Shown piece by piece: positions 1 to 7,692 of a DNA stretch of 64,000 bases. The notes beneath the pieces were generated by a model, which worked only from the letters and a program-made list of their open reading frames with translations, was not told where the DNA came from and did no database searches. The number at the start of each line of letters is the position of its first letter. Positions within the stretch are counted from its first letter, which is position 1. The position numbers and the translations under genes are program-made. This stretch comes from Deinococcus piscis (GTDB taxonomy: Bacteria; Deinococcota; Deinococci; Deinococcales; Deinococcaceae): the NCBI RefSeq assembly GCF_014653275.1, contig NZ_BNAL01000002.1:123569-187568 (forward strand). The letters are read 5' to 3'.

Positions 1-2
1 CG

Positions 3-173
3 CAGCTCTCCCCGGTGAAGGTGCAGTTCTACACTCCTCCCCCCGAGGGCGGACTGCAAAAAAAGCGTCCCAGTGTGGCGCTGCAGCACCTTCGCAACGT
101 CGGGAAAAGCATGATCGGCAAAATCACCGTAAATAGCCACGTGCAACAACCTTCCTTTCTTGATTCACATCCA
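3..173 (+). other. possible 3' end of an unidentified CDS cut by the window edge
   Basis: The third forward frame is open from the window edge to a TAG at 171-173 and would encode about 56 residues, including the string LSPVKVQFYTPPPEGG. No family was recognised. The competing reverse-strand reading is rich in Cys and Ser and looks like a shadow. It could be the tail of a real gene that starts outside the window, or a decayed fragment. It is listed only because nothing else explains this stretch. Confidence 0.2.
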
Positions 174-332
174 TAGTGTATGGAGTTCAGAACTTCGTCT
201 CTGTCCTCATCACCCGCTTCAGCCGGGTGGGACTGCGCTCTGGCCATACCCTATCTCTAGGGCCGAGCTTAGGCCTGACTTCCTGTCAGGAGTCTCACAC
301 CTGGTAAGAGCAAACCCTCAGCCGCTCAGCCG
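174..332. other. gene-free stretch with two small hairpins
   Basis: No gene was seen. Two perfect short inverted repeats lie here: CACCCG/CGGGTG at 211-229 with a 7-nt loop, and CCTGAC/GTCAGG at 274-290 with a 5-nt loop. Neither is followed by a T-run, so neither is a convincing intrinsic terminator. They lie downstream of the minus-strand rsgA stop and of the possible plus-strand ORF end. Confidence 0.35.
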
Positions 333-1418
333 TTAGCGGCGCCGGGGGCGCTTTTCGCCGCGCCGCTCTGGCCGCTCACGCCCGCTCCCACTCGCCTGTG
401 CGGTCCCCTGGGCCTCACGGTAAGCGTCCACCATGTCCTCATCCAGCTCGCCGCGCAGGACCGCTGCCCGCACCGCGCAGCCCGGTTCGCGTCCGTGGGT
501 GCAGCGCGAGAATCGGCACTCGGCGGCCAATTCCTCAATGGCCCAAAACGCCGCGCCTTCATCGTCCCACACAGCAATGTCACGCAGGCCAGGGTTGTCA
601 ATCAGAAGCGCGCCGCCACTGATATGGCTCACAGGCAGCCGGTACAGCGTGCGCCAGGTGGTGGTGTGCCGGCCCTCGCCCGAAAAGTCGCTCAGGGCGC
701 CCGTGGCAGCGGCGTCCTCGCCCAGCAGCCGGTTGGTCAGGGTGGACTTGCCCATGCCCGAAGACCCAATCAGCGCCACCGTCTGACCAGCCTGCAAATA
801 AGGGGTCAGTGCTTCTATCCCCTGTCCTCCCTGGGCGGAGATAGGCAGAACCGGGGCCTCCAGCCCAGCCACCTGCGCCCGCTCCAGCAAGTCACCACGG
901 GCCAGGTCGCTTTTGTTCAGCAGAATCACCGGCTGGGCCTGCGACAACCGCACCGCCTGCACATAGCGGGCCAGACGCTCGGTGTCCCACTCCTCGGGGC
1001 TGGTCATCACAAAGACAGTGTCCACGTTGGCGGCCAGCACCTGTGGCTGGGTGCGGCGGCCCTTCTGCACCGAGCGGATAAAGGTATTGGTGCGGTCCAG
1101 CACGGCTTCTATGCGGAGCGCCTGCTCCACACCTTCTTCGTCCTCAGGCGGCGCATAGGCCACCCAGTCCCCAATCACCGGCACGTCCAGCAGCTTGTGG
1201 CGGCGCCCAGCGGGCCAGACGGCTTCTTGTTCACCCGACTCGGTCTGGAGACGGTAGCCGTTGCGCTCCACCCGGCTCACACGGGCCGGAAGCGTCCCAG
1301 GAAAGGCAGCGCGCGCAGCGGCCAGAGCCTGCGCCTGCGCTTCCCCGTAGCCGAAAGCTCTTAGGGCTGGAAACTCGTGTGGGGCCAGAAATTCAGCAGA
1401 TGCAGGTGTAGAGGTCAC
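333..1418 (-). CDS. rsgA: ribosome small-subunit-dependent GTPase A (RsgA/YjeQ)
   Basis: This is a circularly permuted GTPase that acts late in 30S subunit maturation in the cytoplasm. The 361-residue product has the permuted motif order expected of the family. An N-terminal OB-like region is followed by the G4 motif NKSD, then the P-loop GSSGMGKST, then a C-terminal Cys/His cluster (CRFSRCTHGREPGC) that binds zinc. The length is usual for the family, with a Lys/Arg-rich tail that could contact RNA. The start is GTG at 1418-1416. A TAGACT box (1432-1427, minus strand) lies 8 nt upstream and no Shine-Dalgarno sequence is visible, so the mRNA may be leaderless. It is divergent from the DedA gene, which has its own TAGACT box. 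Confidence 0.95.
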   Translation of the reverse strand: MTSTPASAEFLAPHEFPALRAFGYGEAQAQALAAARAAFPGTLPARVSRVERNGYRLQTESGEQEAVWPAGRRHKLLDVPVIGDWVAYAPPEDEEGVEQALRIEAVLDRTNTFIRSVQKGRRTQPQVLAANVDTVFVMTSPEEWDTERLARYVQAVRLSQAQPVILLNKSDLARGDLLERAQVAGLEAPVLPISAQGGQGIEALTPYLQAGQTVALIGSSGMGKSTLTNRLLGEDAAATGALSDFSGEGRHTTTWRTLYRLPVSHISGGALLIDNPGLRDIAVWDDEGAAFWAIEELAAECRFSRCTHGREPGCAVRAAVLRGELDEDMVDAYREAQGTAQASGSGRERPERRGEKRPRRR

Positions 1419-1520
1419 TGCCCCACAGTCTAGCCACCTGTGCCTGGCACAGAGGCATTTCTAAACTCCAGCGCACCGCAGTTCATGTTCGCGCTCACAA
1501 ATGCACAGTAGACTCGGCGC

Positions 1521-2186
1521 TTGATGATTGATCTGCGCGCCTGGCTGGCAGGACTGGACCCCACCACGCTGCACATCAGCACTTTCGGGCTGCTGTTCTT
1601 GGAGGGTATGGGCATTCCGGGGATTCCTGGCGTGCTGCCCATGATGGCGCAAGTGGGCCTGATAGACGCAGGCAAAACTACGCTAGAGACAGCGATTTTC
1701 TGGGGCACGTTGGGCAACTGGCTGGGCAGCATCTGCGGCTACTCCCTGGGCCGCTGGGGCGGGCGCTTTATTCCGGCGAGGTGGCAAGGGCAGCTGGACA
1801 GTGAGCAGGCCCGTGACCTGCTGCGCCGCTACGGTCCGCTCGCCGTGATCGCCAGCCGGACCATTGGGGCCCTGCGGACCCCAGTCACGCTGGGCGCTGG
1901 AGCCATGAACTATCCGCTGGTGCCCTACATCATCTATAGCCTGATCGGGGCCCTGATTCATATCGGGCTGTGGCAGTGGTTGCTGTGGCGCTTTGGCCTG
2001 CAAATCCTGCCCCACCTGGAGCGGGTAGGCGCTCAGGCCCTGATGGTAGTGGGTGCGCTGCTGGCCGCCGCGCTGCTGGGCCGCTGGTGGCTGATGCGCC
2101 AGCGGGCCGCCGCCACGCCAGGCACGCCCACCTCAGACTCTCCCAGCCCAAACTCGACCAGCTCAGACTCGCAGCCACTAGACTGA
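1521..2186 (+). CDS. DedA family (SNARE-associated / VTT domain) inner membrane protein
   Basis: About 220 residues with several hydrophobic segments (roughly residues 15-45, 50-75, 130-165 and 175-200). It has the DedA-type N-terminal motif [12 protein letters not shown] and the downstream [20 protein letters not shown] block, in which Arg and Gly residues are conserved in this family. DedA proteins are linked to membrane lipid homeostasis, and several members translocate undecaprenyl phosphate or other lipids; which applies here cannot be read from sequence. The C-terminus is a Ser/Thr/Pro tail. The start is either TTG 1521 or ATG 1524. The TTG is 6 nt after a TAGACT -10 box (1509-1514), which fits a leaderless transcript. 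The stop codon lies inside the inverted repeat at 2183-2198. Confidence 0.9.
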   Translation: MMIDLRAWLAGLDPTTLHISTFGLLFLEGMGIPGIPGVLPMMAQVGLIDAGKTTLETAIFWGTLGNWLGSICGYSLGRWGGRFIPARWQGQLDSEQARDLLRRYGPLAVIASRTIGALRTPVTLGAGAMNYPLVPYIIYSLIGALIHIGLWQWLLWRFGLQILPHLERVGAQALMVVGALLAAALLGRWWLMRQRAAATPGTPTSDSPSPNSTSSDSQPLD

Positions 2187-2198
2187 CCGTTCGGTCAG
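2183..2198. promoter_or_regulatory. inverted repeat resembling a TetR-family operator
   Basis: CTGACCG-TT-CGGTCAG is a perfect 7-bp inverted repeat with a 2-bp spacer. It overlaps the end of the DedA gene and sits about 70-200 bp ahead of the possible hemE starts. The GACCG/CGGTC architecture resembles many TetR-family operators, for example those of fatty-acid or phenylacetate regulators. No tetR gene lies nearby, so the regulator is unknown. It could alternatively be a fortuitous palindrome. Confidence 0.4.
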
Positions 2199-2386
2199 CA
2201 ACAGACTCGGAGTGGTTAATTTGTCCCCTGGCAGACTGCGCGGGCGGCAGGTATGGTGGGCTTACTGTGAACCGTTCTCAGCAAGACACCGAATCCCACG
2301 CCCAGCACTCGCCGGAGCCTCAGGGCAACCGGGCCACCGGGCAAAGCCCTGCCGACCAGGCCCTCCATGAGCCGCCCAAGCGCCCG

Positions 2387-3460
2387 ATGCGCCCCTCTGT
2401 CAAGGTAGAACCGAATCCGGCCCTGGCCGACTCGGCTTTTTTGAAAGCGGCACGCGGCGAAAAGGCCGCCCACACGCCGCTGTGGTTTATGCGCCAGGCG
2501 GGGCGCTATATGCCCGAATACCGCGCCATCCGCGCTGACCGCTCCATGCTGGAGTGCATCCGCACGCCAGAGCTGGCCGCCGAGATCACCCTGCAGCCCA
2601 TCCGCGCCTTTGAGGTGGACGCCGCCATTCTGTTCAACGACATCCTGACCCCGCTGCCAGTCATGGGGCTGGATTTGGACTTTGTGAAGGGCGCCGGTCC
2701 CCGCATCAGCAACCCACTGCGCTCCACCCGCGCCGTGGACCTGCTGAGCGTGCCCGCCGCCCGCGAGGTCATGCCCTACACCGCCGAGGCCATCCGGCTG
2801 CTGAAGCCCGAGCTGGACGCCCGCGGCATTCCGCTGATCGGCTTTGTGGGCGCGCCCTTTACCCTCGCCAGCTACGCCATTGAGGGCGGCGGCTCTCGCA
2901 ACTACGAGTACACCAAGCAGATGATGTACGCCGAGCCCGCTGCCTGGTTCCGCCTGATGGACAAGCTGGCCACTGTGCAGGCCGACTATCTGGGCGAGCA
3001 GATCAAGGCTGGGGCCGCTGCCGTGCAGATTTTCGACTCCTGGGCAGGTGCGCTCTCGCGCTACGACTACCAGACCTTCGTGTGGCCGGCCACCCAGCGC
3101 CTGATCGAAGCCGTGAAGCCCTACGGCGTGCCGGTCATCTATTTCGGCACCGACACCGGGCACCTGCTGGGCGACATCGCCCGCTATGAGACCGATGTGG
3201 TTGGCGTGGACTGGCGCACCCCGCTGGACACCGCCTGGGCCCAGCTGAATAAGGGCCAGGCCATTCAGGGCAACCTTGATCCCCTACTGCTGGCCGCACC
3301 CTGGCGCGAGCTGAGGCACCAGGTAGACCGCGTGCTGGATGAAGCGGCAGGCCGCCCCGGTCACATTTTCAACATCGGGCACGGCATCCTGCCGACCACG
3401 CCGATGGACAACGTGCGCCGCGTGGCTGAGTACGTGCACGAGCGCACGCAGCAAGTCTAA
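2387..3460 (+). CDS. hemE: uroporphyrinogen decarboxylase (HemE)
   Basis: HemE converts uroporphyrinogen III to coproporphyrinogen III in heme synthesis in the cytoplasm. The family signature [17 protein letters not shown] and the following FNDILTPLP segment with its catalytic Asp are present. So are the FDSWAGALS and [15 protein letters not shown] blocks, giving a full-length TIM barrel. From ATG 2387 the protein is 357 residues. An in-frame GTG at 2267 would add 40 low-complexity residues. That GTG lies 9 nt after a TATGGT box (2252-2257), while the ATG has no visible ribosome binding site, so the start is uncertain. It is the first gene of hemE-hemH-hemY. Confidence 0.93.
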   Translation: MRPSVKVEPNPALADSAFLKAARGEKAAHTPLWFMRQAGRYMPEYRAIRADRSMLECIRTPELAAEITLQPIRAFEVDAAILFNDILTPLPVMGLDLDFVKGAGPRISNPLRSTRAVDLLSVPAAREVMPYTAEAIRLLKPELDARGIPLIGFVGAPFTLASYAIEGGGSRNYEYTKQMMYAEPAAWFRLMDKLATVQADYLGEQIKAGAAAVQIFDSWAGALSRYDYQTFVWPATQRLIEAVKPYGVPVIYFGTDTGHLLGDIARYETDVVGVDWRTPLDTAWAQLNKGQAIQGNLDPLLLAAPWRELRHQVDRVLDEAAGRPGHIFNIGHGILPTTPMDNVRRVAEYVHERTQQV

Positions 3461-3530
3461 AGGTCAAAAAGTCTAAGGGTCTAAGAGCTTTTCCTTTCGA
3501 CCCTTAGACCTTTCGACTCTTCGACTTTCC
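3461..3530. repeat. degenerate octamer (CTTAGACC-like) repeat with hairpin, copy A
   Basis: The hemE-hemH spacer is built from variants of an 8-bp unit, AAGGTCTA or its complement CTTAGACC. Left-hand units read in one orientation and right-hand units in the other, so GTCTAAGGGTC (3471-3481) and GACCCTTAGAC (3499-3509) form a perfect 11-bp inverted repeat. The same unit recurs at 4633-4680 and 32645-32676, always in a short spacer just before a ribosome binding site inside a biosynthetic operon. Confidence 0.8.
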
Positions 3531-3552
3531 TTATCCCCTCACAGGAGACACC

Positions 3553-4614
3553 ATGACCAAGCAATCCCAACTCCCCGACACCGAAACGGCAGTCAATCCC
3601 TATCCACCCGTCCGGATCGTCAACGACTCGTTTGCGCCCAGCCTGCCCAGCACCCGCATTGGTGAGCACGGGCCGGTGACAGACGCGACCATCGGCGTCC
3701 TGTTTATGGCCTACGGCGGCCCCGAATCGCTGGACGAAATGCCCGGCTATCTGGCCGACATCCGCTCTGGTCGGCCCACTTACGCCGAAGTGCTGGAAGA
3801 AATCAGCGGCAACTACGAGGCGATTGGCGGCAAAAGCCCACTGCCGGAATTTACCCGCGCCCAGATCGAAGCGACCATGACCCAGCTTCAGACCACTGGC
3901 GGAGACTACCGCGCCTATGCAGGCATGCGGCACTGGTCGCCCTGGATTGAAGACGCGGTGCGCGACATGCTGGACGACGGCATTCAGCGGGCGGTGGCCA
4001 TCGTGCTGGCCCCGCACTACTCCAAGCTGAGCGTGGAAAAGTACCAGAAGAAGATCAAGGCCGCACTGGAGATGTACCACGGCCAGATTGAATTTGTGTT
4101 CGTGAACGAGTATCACACCGAGCCCGGCTACATCACCGCGATGGCGGACCGGGTGCGCATGGGCATCGCCGAGTTCCCCGAAGACCAGCGGGGCAGTGTT
4201 CATACCGTGCTGAGCGCCCATAGCCTGCCGGTGCGCGTGATTCGCGAGGGCGACCCTTACGCCGACCAATTGCTGGAATCCGCCCGCCTCATCGCGCAGC
4301 AAGCGGGCCTGCGCGACGATCAGTGGAGCTGGAGCTACCAGTCCGAGGGCCGCAGCCCGGAGCCCTGGCTGGGGCCGCAGCTGGAAGACTGGCTGCCGCA
4401 GCTCAAGGAGGAGCGCGGTATCGACAAGGTCGTCAGCATTGCCATCGGTTTTGTGTCGGACCACGTAGAAATCCTGTTCGACATTGACATTGAGGCGCAG
4501 AAGGTGGCCCGCGAAATCGGCATGAAGTTAGTGCGCCCGCCCGCGCTCAACACCGACCCGCTGTTTATCGGCACGCTGGCAAGCGTGATTCACACCAAGG
4601 CACAGGAGCTTTGA
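3553..4614 (+). CDS. hemH: ferrochelatase (HemH; probably coproporphyrin III ferrochelatase, CpfC)
   Basis: Ferrochelatase inserts Fe2+ into a porphyrin. The 353-residue protein has the family opening GVLFMAYGGPES, the SGNYEAIGGKSPL block, the region with the active-site His (LSAHSLPVRV) and the conserved acidic patch in FVSDHVEILFDIDIE. A polar N-terminal extension of about 50 residues precedes the core. The ATG is set by a good ribosome binding site (CAGGAG, 3541-3546). It sits between hemE and hemY, the gene order also seen in Bacillus. The Deinococcus-Thermus group has HemQ-type enzymes, so the substrate is more likely coproporphyrin III than protoporphyrin IX; that is inference from the family, not from this window. 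Confidence 0.93.
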   Translation: MTKQSQLPDTETAVNPYPPVRIVNDSFAPSLPSTRIGEHGPVTDATIGVLFMAYGGPESLDEMPGYLADIRSGRPTYAEVLEEISGNYEAIGGKSPLPEFTRAQIEATMTQLQTTGGDYRAYAGMRHWSPWIEDAVRDMLDDGIQRAVAIVLAPHYSKLSVEKYQKKIKAALEMYHGQIEFVFVNEYHTEPGYITAMADRVRMGIAEFPEDQRGSVHTVLSAHSLPVRVIREGDPYADQLLESARLIAQQAGLRDDQWSWSYQSEGRSPEPWLGPQLEDWLPQLKEERGIDKVVSIAIGFVSDHVEILFDIDIEAQKVAREIGMKLVRPPALNTDPLFIGTLASVIHTKAQEL

Positions 4615-4632
4615 GGTCTAAGGGAACCGGCT

Positions 4633-4680
4633 CTTAGACCCTTAGACTCTTGGACCCTTAGACCTTTTGACCTTTTGACT
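4633..4680. repeat. six-unit octamer tandem repeat upstream of hemY, copy B
   Basis: Six uninterrupted 8-bp units run from 4633 to 4680: CTTAGACC, CTTAGACT, CTTGGACC, CTTAGACC, TTTTGACC, TTTTGACT. The consensus is YTTNGACY. A single reverse-oriented unit (GGTCTAAG, 4615-4622) lies just after the hemH stop, so a hairpin with the array is possible. The array ends about 5 bp before the hemY ribosome binding site (GCAGGAG). Confidence 0.88.
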
Positions 4681-4696
4681 CTCCGCAGGAGAAACC

Positions 4697-6091
4697 ATGA
4701 CCAATCCTCTAAGTGCCGCCCCTTCTGTGCGCCTGCCTGAAGGCAGCGAATATCATGCCGCGTCTCCGGCGGAACAGCCTGTGATTGTGGTGGGCGGCGG
4801 ACTGACCGGGCTAAGTGCGGCCTGGGAATTGCAGCAGCAGGGCGTGCCCTATGTCCTGCTGGAAGCGGGCGACTACCTGGGCGGCAAGGTGCAGACCGAA
4901 TTCTGGGATGACTTCTTGATCGAAAAAGCAGCCGACGCCTTTGTGCTGGGCAAGCCCTGGGCACTGGAACTGGCCCGCGAGGTGGGCCTAGAGCCGGAGC
5001 TGATTCATCCCCGCGAGGACACCAAGCGGCTGTATTTCCTCAAGGGCGGCGAGTTGCTGCCTTTTCCGGAACACCTGAGGATGTTCGTGCCGCTGGATGA
5101 AGAAGCATTTCGGCGCAGCCGGGTGCTCTCGCCGGAAGGCACCGAGCGAATGCTGGCCGAGGTCAACGTACCGCCCCGCGAGAATGCGGACGAGGACGAG
5201 TCGCTGGCGTCGTTCGTGACACGGCGCTTTGGCAAAGAGGCCATGAACTTCATCGTGCCGATGGCGGCGGGCATCTACGTGGCAAACCCCTTTGAGTTGA
5301 GCATGAAAATGGCGTTTCCGCAGTTTCTGGCGATGGAGCAAAAGTACGGCAGCCTGATTGCCGGGCATCGGGCGTTGCCGCCGCGCACTACGCCGGTCTT
5401 CGGGTCGTTCCGGGGCGGCATGAGCGAACTGCCCCGCGCCGTGGGCCGGGCGCTGAGCGGCGAGGTGCGGCTGAATGCCCCGGTGCGGCAGGTTCACGCG
5501 GACGGGGTGACGCTGGCCAGCGGCGAGCGCCTACGCGGGCGCGGCGTGGTCGTGACGGCTCCTGCCTGGTTCAGCGGGCCGATGCTGGCAGGGGACTTTC
5601 CACAGGCAGCCGAGCTGATCGGGGAGCTAAAAACCAACTCCTCGGTGGCCGTGATTCTGGCCTACCGTGAGAACCAGTTCACCGCCGACATGAACATGCA
5701 CGGGCTGCAAGTGGACTGGTCCGAAGGCATTCCCATGACCGCCATCACCGTGCATTCAGGCAAGATGCATGGCCGCGCCCCCGCAGGTCACGTGCTAATA
5801 CGCGTCTTTTTCAAGGATACCGAGCCCGGCGAGGCCCGCCGCCTGGCCGAAGGGTACGTGCAGGAATTATTTGGCGTGACCGGCGAGCCGCTGTTTCACG
5901 CGTTTGGCGACTGGCGTGGCAAGAACCCAGCTTACGTGGTCGGGCATCTGGACCAGCTGGGGGCCATCCGTGCGGCGCTGCCCGCGCAGGTGCAGGTGGC
6001 CGGGGCCAGCTTTACCGGCGTGGGCCTGCCGGACTGCGTAAACGCCGGGCGCACGGCGGCGCGGGCGGTCATTGCAGCGGCAGCGCACTAA
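4697..6091 (+). CDS. hemY: FAD-dependent protoporphyrinogen/coproporphyrinogen oxidase (HemY/CgoX)
   Basis: This 464-residue flavoprotein oxidises a porphyrinogen to the porphyrin. It opens with a Rossmann FAD-binding motif (VIVVGGGLTGLSAAWEL), then LLEAGDYLGGKV, typical of the HemY/monoamine-oxidase superfamily. The C-terminal GVGLPDCVNAGRTAA block closes the FAD site. Length and motif order match HemY. In coproporphyrin-dependent bacteria this enzyme is CgoX and makes coproporphyrin III for the adjacent ferrochelatase, which I infer here. The ATG at 4697 has a GCAGGAG ribosome binding site 8 nt upstream. It is the last gene of the heme cluster. Confidence 0.93.
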   Translation: MTNPLSAAPSVRLPEGSEYHAASPAEQPVIVVGGGLTGLSAAWELQQQGVPYVLLEAGDYLGGKVQTEFWDDFLIEKAADAFVLGKPWALELAREVGLEPELIHPREDTKRLYFLKGGELLPFPEHLRMFVPLDEEAFRRSRVLSPEGTERMLAEVNVPPRENADEDESLASFVTRRFGKEAMNFIVPMAAGIYVANPFELSMKMAFPQFLAMEQKYGSLIAGHRALPPRTTPVFGSFRGGMSELPRAVGRALSGEVRLNAPVRQVHADGVTLASGERLRGRGVVVTAPAWFSGPMLAGDFPQAAELIGELKTNSSVAVILAYRENQFTADMNMHGLQVDWSEGIPMTAITVHSGKMHGRAPAGHVLIRVFFKDTEPGEARRLAEGYVQELFGVTGEPLFHAFGDWRGKNPAYVVGHLDQLGAIRAALPAQVQVAGASFTGVGLPDCVNAGRTAARAVIAAAAH

Positions 6092-6151
6092 AGACCAAAG
6101 TGAAGCTCAGTGACCTGGCCCGTGCCCCCATGCCAGGCCACTGAGAAAGCT

Positions 6152-7012
6152 TCAGTTCCCCTTGTCCGGCTGTTCCTGCGCGTTCTGGTCCGTCAGGTGC
6201 GAGCCGGTCTGCTCATCCAGCTGCTCTGCGACCTTCTGCGGCAGATCGCCTGGCTGCGCGGCCTGCACGGGCGTTTCACTGGGCGGCGGAGACAGATGGC
6301 CTCCGTGCAGCATTTCGCCCACCTGCTGCTTGAGCCGCCGCATAGAGCTAAAGGCGAAGCGCCGCTGCAAATAGCGCCCAAACACCCGGAAGCCGATGCG
6401 GTAGAGCAGGTTGGGGATGTGCCCGGTCCGCGACACGGCGTGAATGCGGAAGGTGACGCGGCCCGTGTCCAGCGCCTTGTGAACGGTGAAATCAATCTGG
6501 CCCATTTCGTAGTGGCCTTCGAGCGTCTGGTATGAGTAGCCCCAGACCGCCTCCTGACCGCCTCCGGGTAGGTCACGAACCTCATCCACCACGCCGCTGA
6601 CCTTGACCCCAAACCAGAAGGTAAAGACCAAAAAGCGCCCGCGCAGCACCATGATGCGTTCCTCCAGTGGCGTGTCCGGCGTGAAAATGCCGGTAATCAG
6701 GTCAGGCGGGGGAAAAGTGTAGTTGCGCAGCACCTGTTGCGCTGCCCGAAAGGAACCGTCCGGCCAGGGCGCACCGGGAATTTCGGGCATCAGGTCCTGC
6801 TCGTAGTCATCTACCTGCCAGCCGGTGGCGGCGGTGTAGTCGCTCAGGCGGCCAGGGTCGAAGTTGGGCCGGGCATCCACGTACTGAGCCAGGCGGTACT
6901 TCTGGCGCTCATACAGCTGCTGCCGCGCTTCTTCGGGGCTGAGTGGCGGGCGCAACCTAAGGGGCAAGCCACCCAGGCGACCCCGCCGGTTGGGTCGGAC
7001 TGGGCCGGTCAT
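6152..7012 (-). CDS. DUF1990 family protein (UPF0548-like), second of a tandem pair
   Basis: A 286-residue protein of unknown function. The segment RYLQRRFAFSSMRRL near residue 230 resembles the C-terminal hallmark of DUF1990, and the central part (VWGYSYQTLEGHYEMGQIDF) fits the same SRPBCC-like fold. The first 40 residues are basic and Pro-rich, and a polar Gln-rich tail of about 45 residues follows the domain. The start codon overlaps the stop of the upstream gene (ATGA, 7009-7012), so translation is probably coupled. The two adjacent genes look like paralogues. No membrane segment or catalytic motif is evident. Confidence 0.75.
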   Translation of the reverse strand: MTGPVRPNRRGRLGGLPLRLRPPLSPEEARQQLYERQKYRLAQYVDARPNFDPGRLSDYTAATGWQVDDYEQDLMPEIPGAPWPDGSFRAAQQVLRNYTFPPPDLITGIFTPDTPLEERIMVLRGRFLVFTFWFGVKVSGVVDEVRDLPGGGQEAVWGYSYQTLEGHYEMGQIDFTVHKALDTGRVTFRIHAVSRTGHIPNLLYRIGFRVFGRYLQRRFAFSSMRRLKQQVGEMLHGGHLSPPPSETPVQAAQPGDLPQKVAEQLDEQTGSHLTDQNAQEQPDKGN

Positions 7013-7584
7013 TCGGCTTCGGCCTCGGTCTGGCGGTCCAGGTCTTCTTCGTAGCGGGTCCGCACCTGCACGTCCCCGATGGGCTCGCCGCCCGCGAACT
7101 GGCACACCCGCTCACAGAACTCCACCCAGGTCATTTCCTGAGCTTTCTTGCCCACGCCCAACTTGTCGTAGGTCAGGGCCACCAGGCCGTCGCGTGAGCG
7201 GGCCAGCGAGCGGATTTCAAAGTGCAGGGCGTTCTCGAACAGCTCCACCGGGGCGATAGAAAAGGTGATTTCACCGGCTTCGGGATGGCCTTCGAGGGTT
7301 TCCAGGCGGAAGTGCGTATCACCCACGTCCAGCACACGCACATCCCCGTTCCAGGGCCCCAGGATGGTGATGTGGAATTCGTCGCCGGGGCGCAGCGTGT
7401 AGTCAGAGCCTTCTTCCTTCTCGAAGCTGGCCAGCGTCCTCGGGCTGAATTCTTCGATGTTGCGCTGGATGTAGGTCATGATCTCCTGCGCCGACTTCTG
7501 AGCATTACGGAACTCGGTCCAGTAGCGCCGCTCAATCAGGGGGCCAAAGCCGTCGCTGGCCTTTTGCTTGGTCTGTTCGCTCAT
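7009..7584 (-). CDS. DUF1990-like protein, first of a tandem pair
   Basis: A 191-residue soluble protein with no assigned function. The pattern ...ITILGPWNGDVRVLD...FRLETLEGHPEAGEITF... parallels the downstream DUF1990 gene (FTFWFGVKVSGVVDEV...YQTLEGHYEMGQIDF). This suggests duplication or a two-subunit partnership. The C-terminus is acidic. ATG 7584 was preferred over an in-frame upstream ATG because it gives the compact start MSEQTKQ. The ATGA overlap with the following gene indicates a two-gene operon. Confidence 0.7.
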   Translation of the reverse strand: MSEQTKQKASDGFGPLIERRYWTEFRNAQKSAQEIMTYIQRNIEEFSPRTLASFEKEEGSDYTLRPGDEFHITILGPWNGDVRVLDVGDTHFRLETLEGHPEAGEITFSIAPVELFENALHFEIRSLARSRDGLVALTYDKLGVGKKAQEMTWVEFCERVCQFAGGEPIGDVQVRTRYEEDLDRQTEAEAE

Positions 7585-7692
7585 GGCTTTACTCTGCACC
7601 GCAGCCCAGCCTGGGGCCGCGCTGCGCAGCTAAAGGGGGCTTTATGGTCCGGCCCACTCTGGCGGGCTGGCCGGTTGACCAGCCACAAATCT

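Noticed and set aside
29..247. 72-codon minus-strand frame at the window start
   Set aside because: Cys- and Ser-rich with no motif; the opposite strand gives the more protein-like reading.
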